From contig CAYHEC010000005.1 in NCBI GenBank assembly GCA_964355675.1, positions 62,001-126,000 on the forward strand: 64,000 bases of DNA. The letters run 5' to 3'. Positions 35,229 through 43,142 of this stretch are shown in pieces. The notes beneath the pieces were generated by a model. It made no database searches. It was not told the origin of the DNA and saw only the letters and a program-made list of their open reading frames with translations. This DNA is from CAMBDS01 sp964355675. GTDB taxonomy: Bacteria; Electryoneota; AABM5-125-24; Hatepunaeales; Hatepunaeaceae. The position numbers and the translations under genes are program-made. Each line of letters starts with the position of its first letter. Position 1 is the stretch's first letter.

Positions 35229-36914
35229 CTATTTTCCGATATTCCCGGAATGACAATCGATGCATGCCATCAGTACCGGTCTATATCTGGTGAATTTCTT
35301 TCCGTTTGCATCAATTTCCTCATGGTGACATTTGTTGCAGGCTACTTTTGCATGCGCTCCATCGAGTTTATACCGAGCGTCGTTGTGATTGAAGCGAAGC
35401 CACTTCCAACTTGCAGGGGTATGGCAACGACTGCATTCCCCGACAACATTATCTACGAAAAACTGTCCCTGATGCTCATCCTTGTGGCAACCGAGGCAAT
35501 TTAAGGCGAGTCCGGTCAATTTTAAAACCTTACCACTACCTGCAGGTGGCTCGACATTATGACAGGCATCGCACGCTGTGGTTTTGTGCCTTCCATCAAG
35601 AGGAAATTTCGATTTGGAATGGTCGAATTTGACATCCTTCCATGAATCAGGAGTATGACAAGCTTCGCACCCCTTGTCAACCATCCATTTATCGGCTTCT
35701 TTTTTGTGAATATCTTCGTGGCAAACCTTGCAGGCGACGTCAGGATAAGTAAATTTTGCGATTTTTGCTCCGTCGCGCTCCTCCGGTTTATGGCACAATG
35801 CGCATGGTGTGGCAAGATGGCCGCCGGTCAACGGATAGCGGCTCTTCTGATGCTCCTCCAATCCGTAAATTGCTGGTATCCAACCCTCAACGACATGGCA
35901 GGTCTTGCACTCAGGTCCTTCGGGTCGATTGGCGAATTGTCCCTTGTGATAGTCCTTATGGCAGTCCATGCAGACCGTGAACCGAAGTTTATCGGTCGTT
36001 TTACCGGAAACATGACACTTGGCGCAGGTAAGCGTCTTATGTTTGCCAAGCAGAGGATAAGCAGTTTTGGAGTGATCGAAGTTTTTTGATTTCACTTCTG
36101 ACCAGGCATTGGTAACATGACATGATGCGCAATCGGGTCCGAATTTATTTTTATGAACGTCCTGATGACAAAGTGCGCAAGATGAAAATTCAACCGGTTT
36201 GTAACGAGCGAAGGTTCCGGCTTTTTCTTTCTTTGTGATTATACCCGGATGGGGAGGCTCCCCTGTCTCAGTTTTATGACATTTTAAGCACTCAACTTTA
36301 GTATGCTTCCCCGTCAGGGGGTATCTCGAATTTTCATGCTTGAACGCAGAGGCAGGTTTCCATGAATCCATATTATGGCATTTAGTGCAATTCTGATCGA
36401 GGGCGCCGCGGTGCTCATCTTCGTGGCAGGTTTTACAATTTGTCTCCAACCCAAGAAACGTCCGCACCGAATTGACGTTTTTATCCGACCTTGTCGCCTC
36501 CTCGTTAAACGGCGCTTTATGGCAGGCGTTGCACTCTTGCCTGGTATGAGCTCCCTCCAGCTTGTAACCAGTCTTTGAGTGATCGAAATCTTTCGGGTTG
36601 TTGTGCCAGCGAATTAATTCGAAATCTTCGCCATGATGATCGGTGTGGCATTTGACACAAGCCGTGCCGGTTACTTCAAGATTTGAGTGGTAGCCTTTGT
36701 TCGAATCGATTCGGGACTTCAGCGCTTTATGGCACTCAAGGCATTTCGATGCCAGAACCGATTTGCCAAGCTCATGACACTTCGTACAGTTTGCCATACC
36801 TTCGATTTCGGAATGGAACCGCGAAAGTTTGCCGGGTGAGATTTGAGCGGAGGCCAAATTAGACATTAAGAGGATCATTAATCCAAAGGAAAAATTGAAA
36901 GCTGTTTTTATCAT
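35229..36914 (-). CDS. 20-heme c-type cytochrome
   Basis: A 561-residue exported protein with signal peptide (FNFSFGLMILLMSNLASAQ) and, by my count, twenty CXXCH heme-binding motifs. The sequence is modular: a unit of about 90 residues (FDHSK.x.YPL.G.H, CxxCH, then CxxCH-x-D-x-H, then a third CxxCH ending in a Trp) is repeated, for example around CALCHQDVH, CASCHVTNAW and CAKCH. Such proteins conduct electrons across the periplasm or outer membrane. It is the last gene of a four-gene run with an FAD/iron-sulfur oxidoreductase and a membrane cytochrome; its start overlaps the TPR gene by four bases. No outer-membrane porin partner is adjacent. Electron acceptor unknown. Confidence 0.92.
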   Translation of the reverse strand: MIKTAFNFSFGLMILLMSNLASAQISPGKLSRFHSEIEGMANCTKCHELGKSVLASKCLECHKALKSRIDSNKGYHSNLEVTGTACVKCHTDHHGEDFELIRWHNNPKDFDHSKTGYKLEGAHTRQECNACHKAPFNEEATRSDKNVNSVRTFLGLETNCKTCHEDEHRGALDQNCTKCHNMDSWKPASAFKHENSRYPLTGKHTKVECLKCHKTETGEPPHPGIITKKEKAGTFARYKPVEFSSCALCHQDVHKNKFGPDCASCHVTNAWSEVKSKNFDHSKTAYPLLGKHKTLTCAKCHVSGKTTDKLRFTVCMDCHKDYHKGQFANRPEGPECKTCHVVEGWIPAIYGLEEHQKSRYPLTGGHLATPCALCHKPEERDGAKIAKFTYPDVACKVCHEDIHKKEADKWMVDKGCEACHTPDSWKDVKFDHSKSKFPLDGRHKTTACDACHNVEPPAGSGKVLKLTGLALNCLGCHKDEHQGQFFVDNVVGECSRCHTPASWKWLRFNHNDARYKLDGAHAKVACNKCHHEEIDANGKKFTRYRPVLMACIDCHSGNIGK

Positions 36915-37498
36915 TTGTTTCCAATACTTTGAAGGCCTTTTGCCGCCATTTTCCCTTCCTCGCTTTCAGGGGCTATATTGACCAATCTTTCCCACATCGC
37001 TTTTGCTTTGGCAAAATTCCCATCATTTGCCGCAATGGCTCCGACATTGTAAAGAACTGCGGGATGGTCACCATGCTGATTTTCAAGCGCGGCAATCTCA
37101 ATACGGGCAGAATCTCTCATCCCTGCGTTGAAGTATTCTTTAGCAAGGTCGAGCCTCGCCTCCCATGCAGTTGCGGTTGTATCGAGATTGAGATAGATAT
37201 GATAATATCGTATTGATTCACCATGATTTTTGCGTTCAGAATATAATAGTGCAAGCTGGATAGCAATAGGTGAATGATTAGGATGAGCCCGAAACATTGC
37301 CTCGTAGTGTGCTATTTCATCGACGCTGTCGGCCGGGGTCAGGAGGGTACTCGTCATTGGGGTTGTACCCGAGGTAGTTGAGTCAGTTGGAACGTGCGCA
37401 GGCTGACTTCGATACCAAAGGACTCCCGCTACGATTACGATTATAACTCCCGCGAGAACTAATCCATCTCTTAATGAATATGATTCTGAACCCGCCAC
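36911..37498 (-). CDS. Membrane-anchored TPR protein
   Basis: A 195-residue protein starting with GTG at 37498, whose first base is the last base of the upstream TAG stop. One N-terminal transmembrane helix (GLVLAGVIIVIVAGVLWY) is followed by a Thr/Ser-rich linker and three or four TPR-type helix pairs (HSPIAIQLALLYSERKNHGE, EARLDLAKEYFNAGMRDSAR, PAVLYNVGAIAANDGNFAKA). This resembles the periplasmic TPR domain of CcmI/NrfG-type cytochrome c assembly factors. It lies between the oxidoreductase and the 20-heme cytochrome, so a role in assembling or docking the cytochrome is a reasonable inference. Confidence 0.75.
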   Translation of the reverse strand: MAGSESYSLRDGLVLAGVIIVIVAGVLWYRSQPAHVPTDSTTSGTTPMTSTLLTPADSVDEIAHYEAMFRAHPNHSPIAIQLALLYSERKNHGESIRYYHIYLNLDTTATAWEARLDLAKEYFNAGMRDSARIEIAALENQHGDHPAVLYNVGAIAANDGNFAKAKAMWERLVNIAPESEEGKMAAKGLQSIGNK

Positions 37499-38808
37499 TA
37501 TTTTTCACCGTGCTTGCGAACAAACTTAATTCCAACTTTATTCAAGAATTCGCTTGGCAATTCTCCTCCAGCGAATACAAAAATCTGTTCGTTCGGTAAT
37601 TCCACTCTGACGCCGTTCTGATCGAGGATTACGGTTTCCGGCGTAATCTCCTTGACTTCAGAATTGAAAAGAGCGTTCACTTTCCCCTTATGAATAGCGG
37701 CTTCGATGCGCTCCTGATTTCCTTCTTTGATGCGAAAGAAGGTCTCGCGCCGGTAGGAGACATGAACGACATTGCCTTTTTGTTCTGAGAGAGCCACCGC
37801 CGCTTCGACGGCTGAATCACCGCCTCCAACTACAAGTATTTTTAAGTCATGAAATTTTTCAGGATCTGCCAAACGGTAGCTTACTTTGGACCCCTTCTCG
37901 CCCGGAACACCAAGTTTTCGTGGTGATCCATTGCGACCAGTCGCCATTATTACTTTGTGAGTTTTATATTCGCTTTTGTTAGTAGAAATTTTGAAACGAT
38001 CATCCACACGTTCGATGTTTTCTACCTTTTCTCCATCTTTGACCTTCAATCCCACTGCGCCTGTCACTTTGGCAAAGAGCTCGAGAAGCGCCTCTTTCGA
38101 AATCTCTTTGGCGCTAACGATTCCGTGAAGAGGCAATTCCATCGGTTGACTCATCACCAGTTTGCGGCGAGGATAGGTAAGGATTGTACCGCCCAAGTCC
38201 TCCTGATCGATGATAACGAAGTCGAGTCCGTCCTTTTTAGCTTGCAGTGCCGCGCCTATTCCAGCCGGACCTGCTCCGACAATTCCGACATCGAAAACGC
38301 CCTCTGTTTTTTTCTGTCCGGTAAGAGCTTTAGCGATATTCTGAGCGGCCTGTTTGCCTTGAGTTACGGCGTTTCGTATCAAACCCATTCCGCCCAGTTC
38401 ACCGGCGATGTAGATGCCCGGGATATTAGACTGAAAATCGCCGTTGATCATCGGAATATCGACGCCTCGCTTTTCGGTTCCGAAGACAAGTTCGATGGCT
38501 TCGACCGGGCAGGCGTCTGCGCACAAACCGTGCCCGATACAGCGCGAAGGATTTATCAAAATAGCTTTCCCATCGATTAGCCCGATGACCTTCGATTCCG
38601 GACAAGCCTTGACACAGGCTCCAGTGCCGATGCATGAGTCTGAGTCAACAATCGGGTGCAGGGAAACCGGCTCATCCAGCCCTCGTTCGATGGCTTTCTG
38701 AAGTGTTGCGGAGGCTTCGGCGCTGTTTTTTCGCTCTCGCAGAAAATAAAGTAGCGGAAAACCAATTGTGAAAATCCCGACAACTACATAAATCAGTGTT
38801 TCGATCAT
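37498..38808 (-). CDS. Ferredoxin-domain FAD-dependent pyridine nucleotide oxidoreductase
   Basis: A 436-residue protein. It has an N-terminal membrane helix (TLIYVVVGIFTIGFPLLYFL), a dicluster ferredoxin-like domain (about 55-115: DSCIGTGACVKACPE and RCIGHGLCADACPVEAI), then a thioredoxin-reductase-like two-dinucleotide-fold enzyme (FAD site VGIVGAGPAGIGAA; NAD(P) site ILVVGGGDSAVEAA; MATGRNGSPRKLG). In both cluster motifs the second cysteine is replaced (T and H), which I believe is usual for this subfamily. It lacks the CxxC redox pair of thioredoxin reductase. ATG at 38808 is chosen because the membrane helix starts there. Likely moves electrons between NAD(P)H or ferredoxin and the adjacent cytochromes. 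Confidence 0.85.
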   Translation of the reverse strand: MIETLIYVVVGIFTIGFPLLYFLRERKNSAEASATLQKAIERGLDEPVSLHPIVDSDSCIGTGACVKACPESKVIGLIDGKAILINPSRCIGHGLCADACPVEAIELVFGTEKRGVDIPMINGDFQSNIPGIYIAGELGGMGLIRNAVTQGKQAAQNIAKALTGQKKTEGVFDVGIVGAGPAGIGAALQAKKDGLDFVIIDQEDLGGTILTYPRRKLVMSQPMELPLHGIVSAKEISKEALLELFAKVTGAVGLKVKDGEKVENIERVDDRFKISTNKSEYKTHKVIMATGRNGSPRKLGVPGEKGSKVSYRLADPEKFHDLKILVVGGGDSAVEAAVALSEQKGNVVHVSYRRETFFRIKEGNQERIEAAIHKGKVNALFNSEVKEITPETVILDQNGVRVELPNEQIFVFAGGELPSEFLNKVGIKFVRKHGEK

Positions 38809-38860
38809 CAGTGAGCTTTCTAAGTGGGGTCTGCGGGAATAGTTGAAAAATTGCCAGGTA

Positions 38861-38930
38861 TGGGCGATTTCAATCGCCCAATTCAAAATAATTCGAGCTG
38901 ACTGCAACGTGCGGCGAATAAATTCGCCGC
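38861..38930. repeat. Two perfect hairpins between the FAD and cytochrome b-like genes
   Basis: TGGGCGATT-TC-AATCGCCCA (38861-38880) and GCGGCGAA-TAAA-TTCGCCGC (38911-38930). They fill most of the only long gap (148 bases) inside the four-gene electron-transfer run. No T-run follows on the minus strand. Confidence 0.85.
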
Positions 38931-38956
38931 TACCTTTGCAACTGCTTCAGCAGACG

Positions 38957-39823
38957 CTAAGTAGTCTTCCAAATCCATGTAGCGCCAAACAACACCGCCA
39001 CCACAACATGAACGACCATGATTACCATCATCACAACTGCAAAAGGTTTGTGAATAATATGCCAGTAGTGAAGCAATCCTTCCGCGCTATGCAGAAACCT
39101 GATCCGTCGGCGCAGTACGAGTTTCTGTTTCAACAACTTAAGAGCCTCATGCACCTCTGAATGAGCAATCTTGCCTTCCGCAATGAGCGCTCTGCGAATC
39201 TTTGCAATCTGGAAGGGCATGGTCAAGTCTTCTTCGAGCCACCTGAGCAGACTGCCCCATCCGCCTTTAACTTCGCCCTCCTTGGCGGTTTGGAGGCTTT
39301 GAAGAATCTTCTCGCCCACGCCGAACTCGATGATTTTACTCATCATTGCATTATCCATCTCCTCGAGTTCTGACGCGGAAATCTGCTGACCTTCGCGGGT
39401 TCTGGGGATCTGGATGTAGATGTACTTTCCAACGACCCCGGAAAGCGCCACACCGATCATCGACCAGAAGGATACCGCTACAATGCCGCCGAGTTTGAAA
39501 CTGGTGTGGAAAATCACCAGAAGCGGGCCGGCAACCCCCATCCAAATATGGTAATTCAACCAGTAACGAATATTCCCCCAATTCTGGGCAAATCGAAAGC
39601 GTTTTCGTATCGAATAGAGCATCATAATGACCATGAGAGCGCTTCCAACGATGCCTATCCCATGCCCGATTAAGCCCGATGGTTTATAGATTTCATCGAG
39701 CTGATTTTCGGGACGTTCAATTTGGCTTTGGAGGTAGTAGCCGCCTGCATCAATTATCAAGTAAACGACTATAAGAATGGTCAAGGTATAAAGAAGAACG
39801 AGAGACGCGCGATGAAAACCCAT
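38957..39823 (-). CDS. Cytochrome b-like integral membrane protein
   Basis: A 288-residue protein with about five transmembrane helices (LVLLYTLTILIVVYLIIDAG; GHGIGIVGSALMVIMMLYSI; WLNYHIWMGVAGPLLVIFHT; SFWSMIGVALSGVVGKYIYI; C-terminal VMMVIMVVHVVVAVLFGA). Histidines inside or at the ends of helices (GLIGHG, YHIW, IFHTSF, HYWHIIHK, MVVHVV) could ligate two b hemes, like ferric-reductase-type or NapC/DsrM-type membrane cytochromes. A soluble helical loop of about 110 residues lies between helices 4 and 5. It is first of the four electron-transfer genes and starts 25 bases after the permease stop. Heme content is inferred. Confidence 0.72.
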   Translation of the reverse strand: MGFHRASLVLLYTLTILIVVYLIIDAGGYYLQSQIERPENQLDEIYKPSGLIGHGIGIVGSALMVIMMLYSIRKRFRFAQNWGNIRYWLNYHIWMGVAGPLLVIFHTSFKLGGIVAVSFWSMIGVALSGVVGKYIYIQIPRTREGQQISASELEEMDNAMMSKIIEFGVGEKILQSLQTAKEGEVKGGWGSLLRWLEEDLTMPFQIAKIRRALIAEGKIAHSEVHEALKLLKQKLVLRRRIRFLHSAEGLLHYWHIIHKPFAVVMMVIMVVHVVVAVLFGATWIWKTT

Positions 39824-39848
39824 TATAAGTACTTCATAATTTGTTAAT

Positions 39849-41870
39849 TCAATTAGATAAAACGCGTATTGGCAGGACAACCATAGTCCGCCCCTGCCAG
39901 ATTAGATGACGCTGAACTGAAAATGCGGTTTGGTTATGCAAAAAGCGATGGTACCAAGCATCTCGTTTAAATACGATCTGTCCGGCAAAAAATGTACAAT
40001 TTGGGAATTCCTTGGCTACTTCTTCGCAAAGTATAACCGCTTCTTCAACAACGTCAGTTCCGATTTTACTCCGGGACTCAGCCGAATAACCTAAATGGCG
40101 TGCGGCGTCTATGTAGAGATCAAGATCGTGCTCCGTTTTCCAATTCAAGAGTTTTAGATGCTCCGAACTCTGCATTTCCGAAGTATCTACGAAGCCAATA
40201 GAGAGAAAAATAACATTTTGATACTGATCTGAAAAAGCCTTCTTCAACGCAAGCAAAGTATGGAGTCCAAGCCCGGTATAACCACCTACTAATATAGCGG
40301 CGGTGCGGGCGTTGTGATCAAGAGGTTTTGCGACCGGGGTATCTACTGGCTCAGGAAAGGCTTTTTTAATCTCCTCTAATTGTTTCAGTGCGATTCCGGT
40401 TTGATCATAATGCCGGCGAATGCTAAGGAAGAGAGCTACCAGCATACCGGTGGAAAGGACGGTTATCCAACCTCCTTCCGAAAACTTCTCCTTAACTGTC
40501 ACGACCAAAATTATTGCGCAGAGCAAGCCACCTGATGCAAATAATAGCGATTTTCCAAACCAGCCTTTGCGCCAGTGGTGTCGCACCCAAAAACGCAACA
40601 TTCCCACCATCGTCAATGTAAAGGTAAGAAACACGTTGATACTGTACATGACGATCAAATGATGGATATTGCCGCGAGTGCCGATCATCACCAGCGCGGC
40701 GGCTCCTCCCATCAGAACGATGCCATTTTGTGTTGTCAATCGCTCCGACAAGTGGGCAAACTGGCTGGGAGCCCAGCGATCGATAGCCATATTCGAGAGC
40801 ACACGAGGACCATCCAGAAAGCCGGCTTGCGCTCCAACAATCAGTATCGCCCCGGCTGCAATCATTGTTGTCAGGACGAATATTGTTCCTCCAGTGAATC
40901 CACTGGCAATCTTCTCTACCAGAACGGCGTTCATCGTTTTCCCCTCGATGGGGGCTATATTCCAAAGAAGGTAACAAATAAGCAGACCAGAGGCTGTCAG
41001 AGAGAGCGAAACTGCCATGTAAACCATTGTCTTTCTACCTGTCTGAATGCGAGGCTCGCGCATCATTGGCATTCCGTTAGAAACGGCTTCTATACCGGTG
41101 TAGGTTCCACCTCCCAGTGAGAAAGCATGAATGAATATCGCGATCATAGCCGTCATACCGAGGAGGTCAGCATCCACTCGTGCTGAGTTCATGCTCTGCT
41201 CGACTACGGCAGGAATTACGGAAATGTGAGAGAAGATGCCATATCCTATAAGCAGAGCATGTGTCAAAACGAAAATCATAAAAATCGGCGCAAGCGCAAG
41301 AACCGATTCTTTTACCCCCCGAATATTCAGGATTACAAGCAAACCTACTGTAGCAACAGCGAGTGGGAGCTTCAGGAAATGCCACTCCAACGGAACCAAA
41401 CTAAAAAGTGCGTCACCGGCGGCGATGATAGATACAGCGATAGTTAAAACATAGTCGATTAGAAGGGCGCTTCCTGAAACGACTCCCCATTTCGGTCCGA
41501 GCAATTTCGAGGCAACGATATATCCACCACCGCCATGAGGAAATTCCTCGATCACCCGGCTATACGCGGCGGCGATTAGAAAGACGGTAAACGCAGTAGC
41601 AATTGCCAACGCAAGCGCGAGGTAGCTATGATCGATTACGGCGCGGAATGCCTCCTCCGGCCCATAGTTGGCAGAAGAGAGACCGTCTGCCCCCAGACCG
41701 ATCCAGGCCAGTACCGGGATGAGCGAGAGCTTGTGAAAGAGCGAAGGTTCCTTCAGACTCTTGGGCATGCCGAAGAGAAATTGACGCAACCGGGATTTAG
41801 GGGTAGCAGGTTGCGCGGCGGAAGATTCTCCGTGATCTTGATCGTTGATTATGTCTTCTTTCTCTGTCAA
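39849..41870 (-). CDS. KimA-like APC-family permease
   Basis: A 673-residue protein of the amino acid-polyamine-organocation superfamily, with about twelve transmembrane helices followed by a soluble C-terminal domain (about 510-673). The helix-1 motif GLGADGLSSANYGPEEAF matches the KimA/YdaO potassium-importer group; EEFPHGGGGYIVASKLLGPK and GTYTGIEAVSNGMPMM are further blocks. It begins with TTG, overlapping the stop of yhhQ (TTGA). Potassium import is the best guess from KimA; an amino-acid substrate remains possible. Confidence 0.8.
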   Translation of the reverse strand: MTEKEDIINDQDHGESSAAQPATPKSRLRQFLFGMPKSLKEPSLFHKLSLIPVLAWIGLGADGLSSANYGPEEAFRAVIDHSYLALALAIATAFTVFLIAAAYSRVIEEFPHGGGGYIVASKLLGPKWGVVSGSALLIDYVLTIAVSIIAAGDALFSLVPLEWHFLKLPLAVATVGLLVILNIRGVKESVLALAPIFMIFVLTHALLIGYGIFSHISVIPAVVEQSMNSARVDADLLGMTAMIAIFIHAFSLGGGTYTGIEAVSNGMPMMREPRIQTGRKTMVYMAVSLSLTASGLLICYLLWNIAPIEGKTMNAVLVEKIASGFTGGTIFVLTTMIAAGAILIVGAQAGFLDGPRVLSNMAIDRWAPSQFAHLSERLTTQNGIVLMGGAAALVMIGTRGNIHHLIVMYSINVFLTFTLTMVGMLRFWVRHHWRKGWFGKSLLFASGGLLCAIILVVTVKEKFSEGGWITVLSTGMLVALFLSIRRHYDQTGIALKQLEEIKKAFPEPVDTPVAKPLDHNARTAAILVGGYTGLGLHTLLALKKAFSDQYQNVIFLSIGFVDTSEMQSSEHLKLLNWKTEHDLDLYIDAARHLGYSAESRSKIGTDVVEEAVILCEEVAKEFPNCTFFAGQIVFKRDAWYHRFLHNQTAFSVQRHLIWQGRTMVVLPIRVLSN

Positions 41871-42550
41871 GTCGAACTTAAACTCAGCGGATTAAAGTTG
41901 GTTGTGCGATCAAAATGATCTTCGTCTTCTGAACGCTTTAAATAACGAACTATTCCGTAAGTCGCTGGTGTCAGCGCCACCTCGACGGCACATTTGAAGA
42001 TGTAGTTCGAGACGATGATGCTGAAAAGTAGTTCGTTTGGAAACACTCCATAGAAGGCTACAAGGCAGAAAATCGCCGTATCGACGCCTTCGCCGATCAA
42101 GGTACTGCCGATAGTGCGCGCCCAGAGGAACCGCCCTTCGGTGGCAACCTTCATTTTGGCGAGCACCAATGAGTTGGAAAACTCACCGACAAGATAGGCG
42201 AGTAGGCTGGCGATTACAATGCGGGGAGTTGCGCCGAGGATAGTATTCCACGCCTCTTGGCCGCCCCAATCTGCGGCGGGGGGAAGCTTGCCAACGACGT
42301 AGAAGACGAGGCTCATCAACAACGCGGCGAGGAAGCCTGTCCAGATGACTTTACGCGACCGGGCGTAGCCATAGACTTCGGTGAGGATATCGCCGAAGAT
42401 ATAGCTTAACGGGAAGAGGATTGTCCCGCCGTCGAAGGTGAATGGCCCGAGCAAGAGTATCTTCGACGAGGCGACGTTGCTGATCAGCAACACCGCGACG
42501 AAGAGACCGGTGATGGTCGGGAGATGGTGAAGGGATTTATTTTGTGTCAA
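41867..42550 (-). CDS. yhhQ: Queuosine precursor transporter (YhhQ/VUT family)
   Basis: A 227-residue membrane protein with six predicted helices and the family signatures NVASSKILLLGPFTFDGGTI, LFPLSYIFGDILTEVYGY and IGEGVDTAIF. YhhQ imports queuine precursors (preQ0 or preQ1) for tRNA queuosine. It starts with TTG, overlapping the DUF4276 gene by 14 bases, and its stop overlaps the TTG of the permease. No queuosine synthesis gene lies nearby, so its place between a defence-like pair and a permease is odd. Confidence 0.9.
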   Translation of the reverse strand: MTQNKSLHHLPTITGLFVAVLLISNVASSKILLLGPFTFDGGTILFPLSYIFGDILTEVYGYARSRKVIWTGFLAALLMSLVFYVVGKLPPAADWGGQEAWNTILGATPRIVIASLLAYLVGEFSNSLVLAKMKVATEGRFLWARTIGSTLIGEGVDTAIFCLVAFYGVFPNELLFSIIVSNYIFKCAVEVALTPATYGIVRYLKRSEDEDHFDRTTNFNPLSLSST

Positions 42551-43142
42551 TTTCTTGTAACTTTTGGGTTAAGGTGTCGAATAGACGTTTGGCGTGAGGG
42601 GCAGTTTGCTTGGTAAACAATTTCGGATTGAGATTTGACAGCAGCGTGGGTGCATGAAGCGTTTTATGATATTTCCCCTTTGATGTATTCTCAGTGGCGT
42701 GCTTCAGAGAAGCAACTATTTCCGATTTAGAAATATCTTCTGAATTCTTACGTTTAGGCAGAGAATTGACTAAGAATTCTGAACTGCCATAGAAATCGAT
42801 CAGAACGGACTTATCTACTAAAAACCAAGCCTCCATCAATTGCACCATGAAATGTAACTGATCATCTGATACTTGAATATCATTGCGCCAATCACCGCGT
42901 TTCTTTATCAATTCTACAGGAAGTCCTGAATCAAACTGTTCAAAAAGAGTATCTGCATCCATTAGGACAATATGATGTACTTCAGGGTCTGACCGGAGTC
43001 CCTTAAAAAAATCCCGTAGTGGTCTGTCCGCCCCCGGAATCAATTTGATTCTGGCCCTATCGCCCATGCATTTTTGAAAGAATTCACGCAACCCTTGCTT
43101 AAGAGAACGATGTCCTTCGTAATGAATCCAGATTTCTTTCAA
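42537..43142 (-). CDS. DUF4276-type TOPRIM-like protein, partner of the AAA ATPase
   Basis: A 201-residue protein with the N-terminal acidic strand WIHYEGHRSLKQGLREFF and the central motif HHIVLMDADTLF (D-x-D). These are the two acidic elements of the TOPRIM-like DUF4276 fold; QLMEAWFLVDKSVLIDFYG is a further family block. Starts with TTG overlapping the stop of the AAA gene (TTGA). Pairs of an OLD/RecF-like ATPase with a separate TOPRIM-like nuclease-type subunit are a common defence architecture, as in PARIS and Gabija-like systems. Anti-phage function is inferred from this layout only. Confidence 0.72.
   Translation of the reverse strand: MKEIWIHYEGHRSLKQGLREFFQKCMGDRARIKLIPGADRPLRDFFKGLRSDPEVHHIVLMDADTLFEQFDSGLPVELIKKRGDWRNDIQVSDDQLHFMVQLMEAWFLVDKSVLIDFYGSSEFLVNSLPKRKNSEDISKSEIVASLKHATENTSKGKYHKTLHAPTLLSNLNPKLFTKQTAPHAKRLFDTLTQKLQEIDTK

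Noticed and set aside
35229..36914. Outer-membrane conduit of the MtrCAB type
   Set aside because: No decaheme pair or porin partner is adjacent and the repeat structure differs; only a general electron-transfer role is supported.
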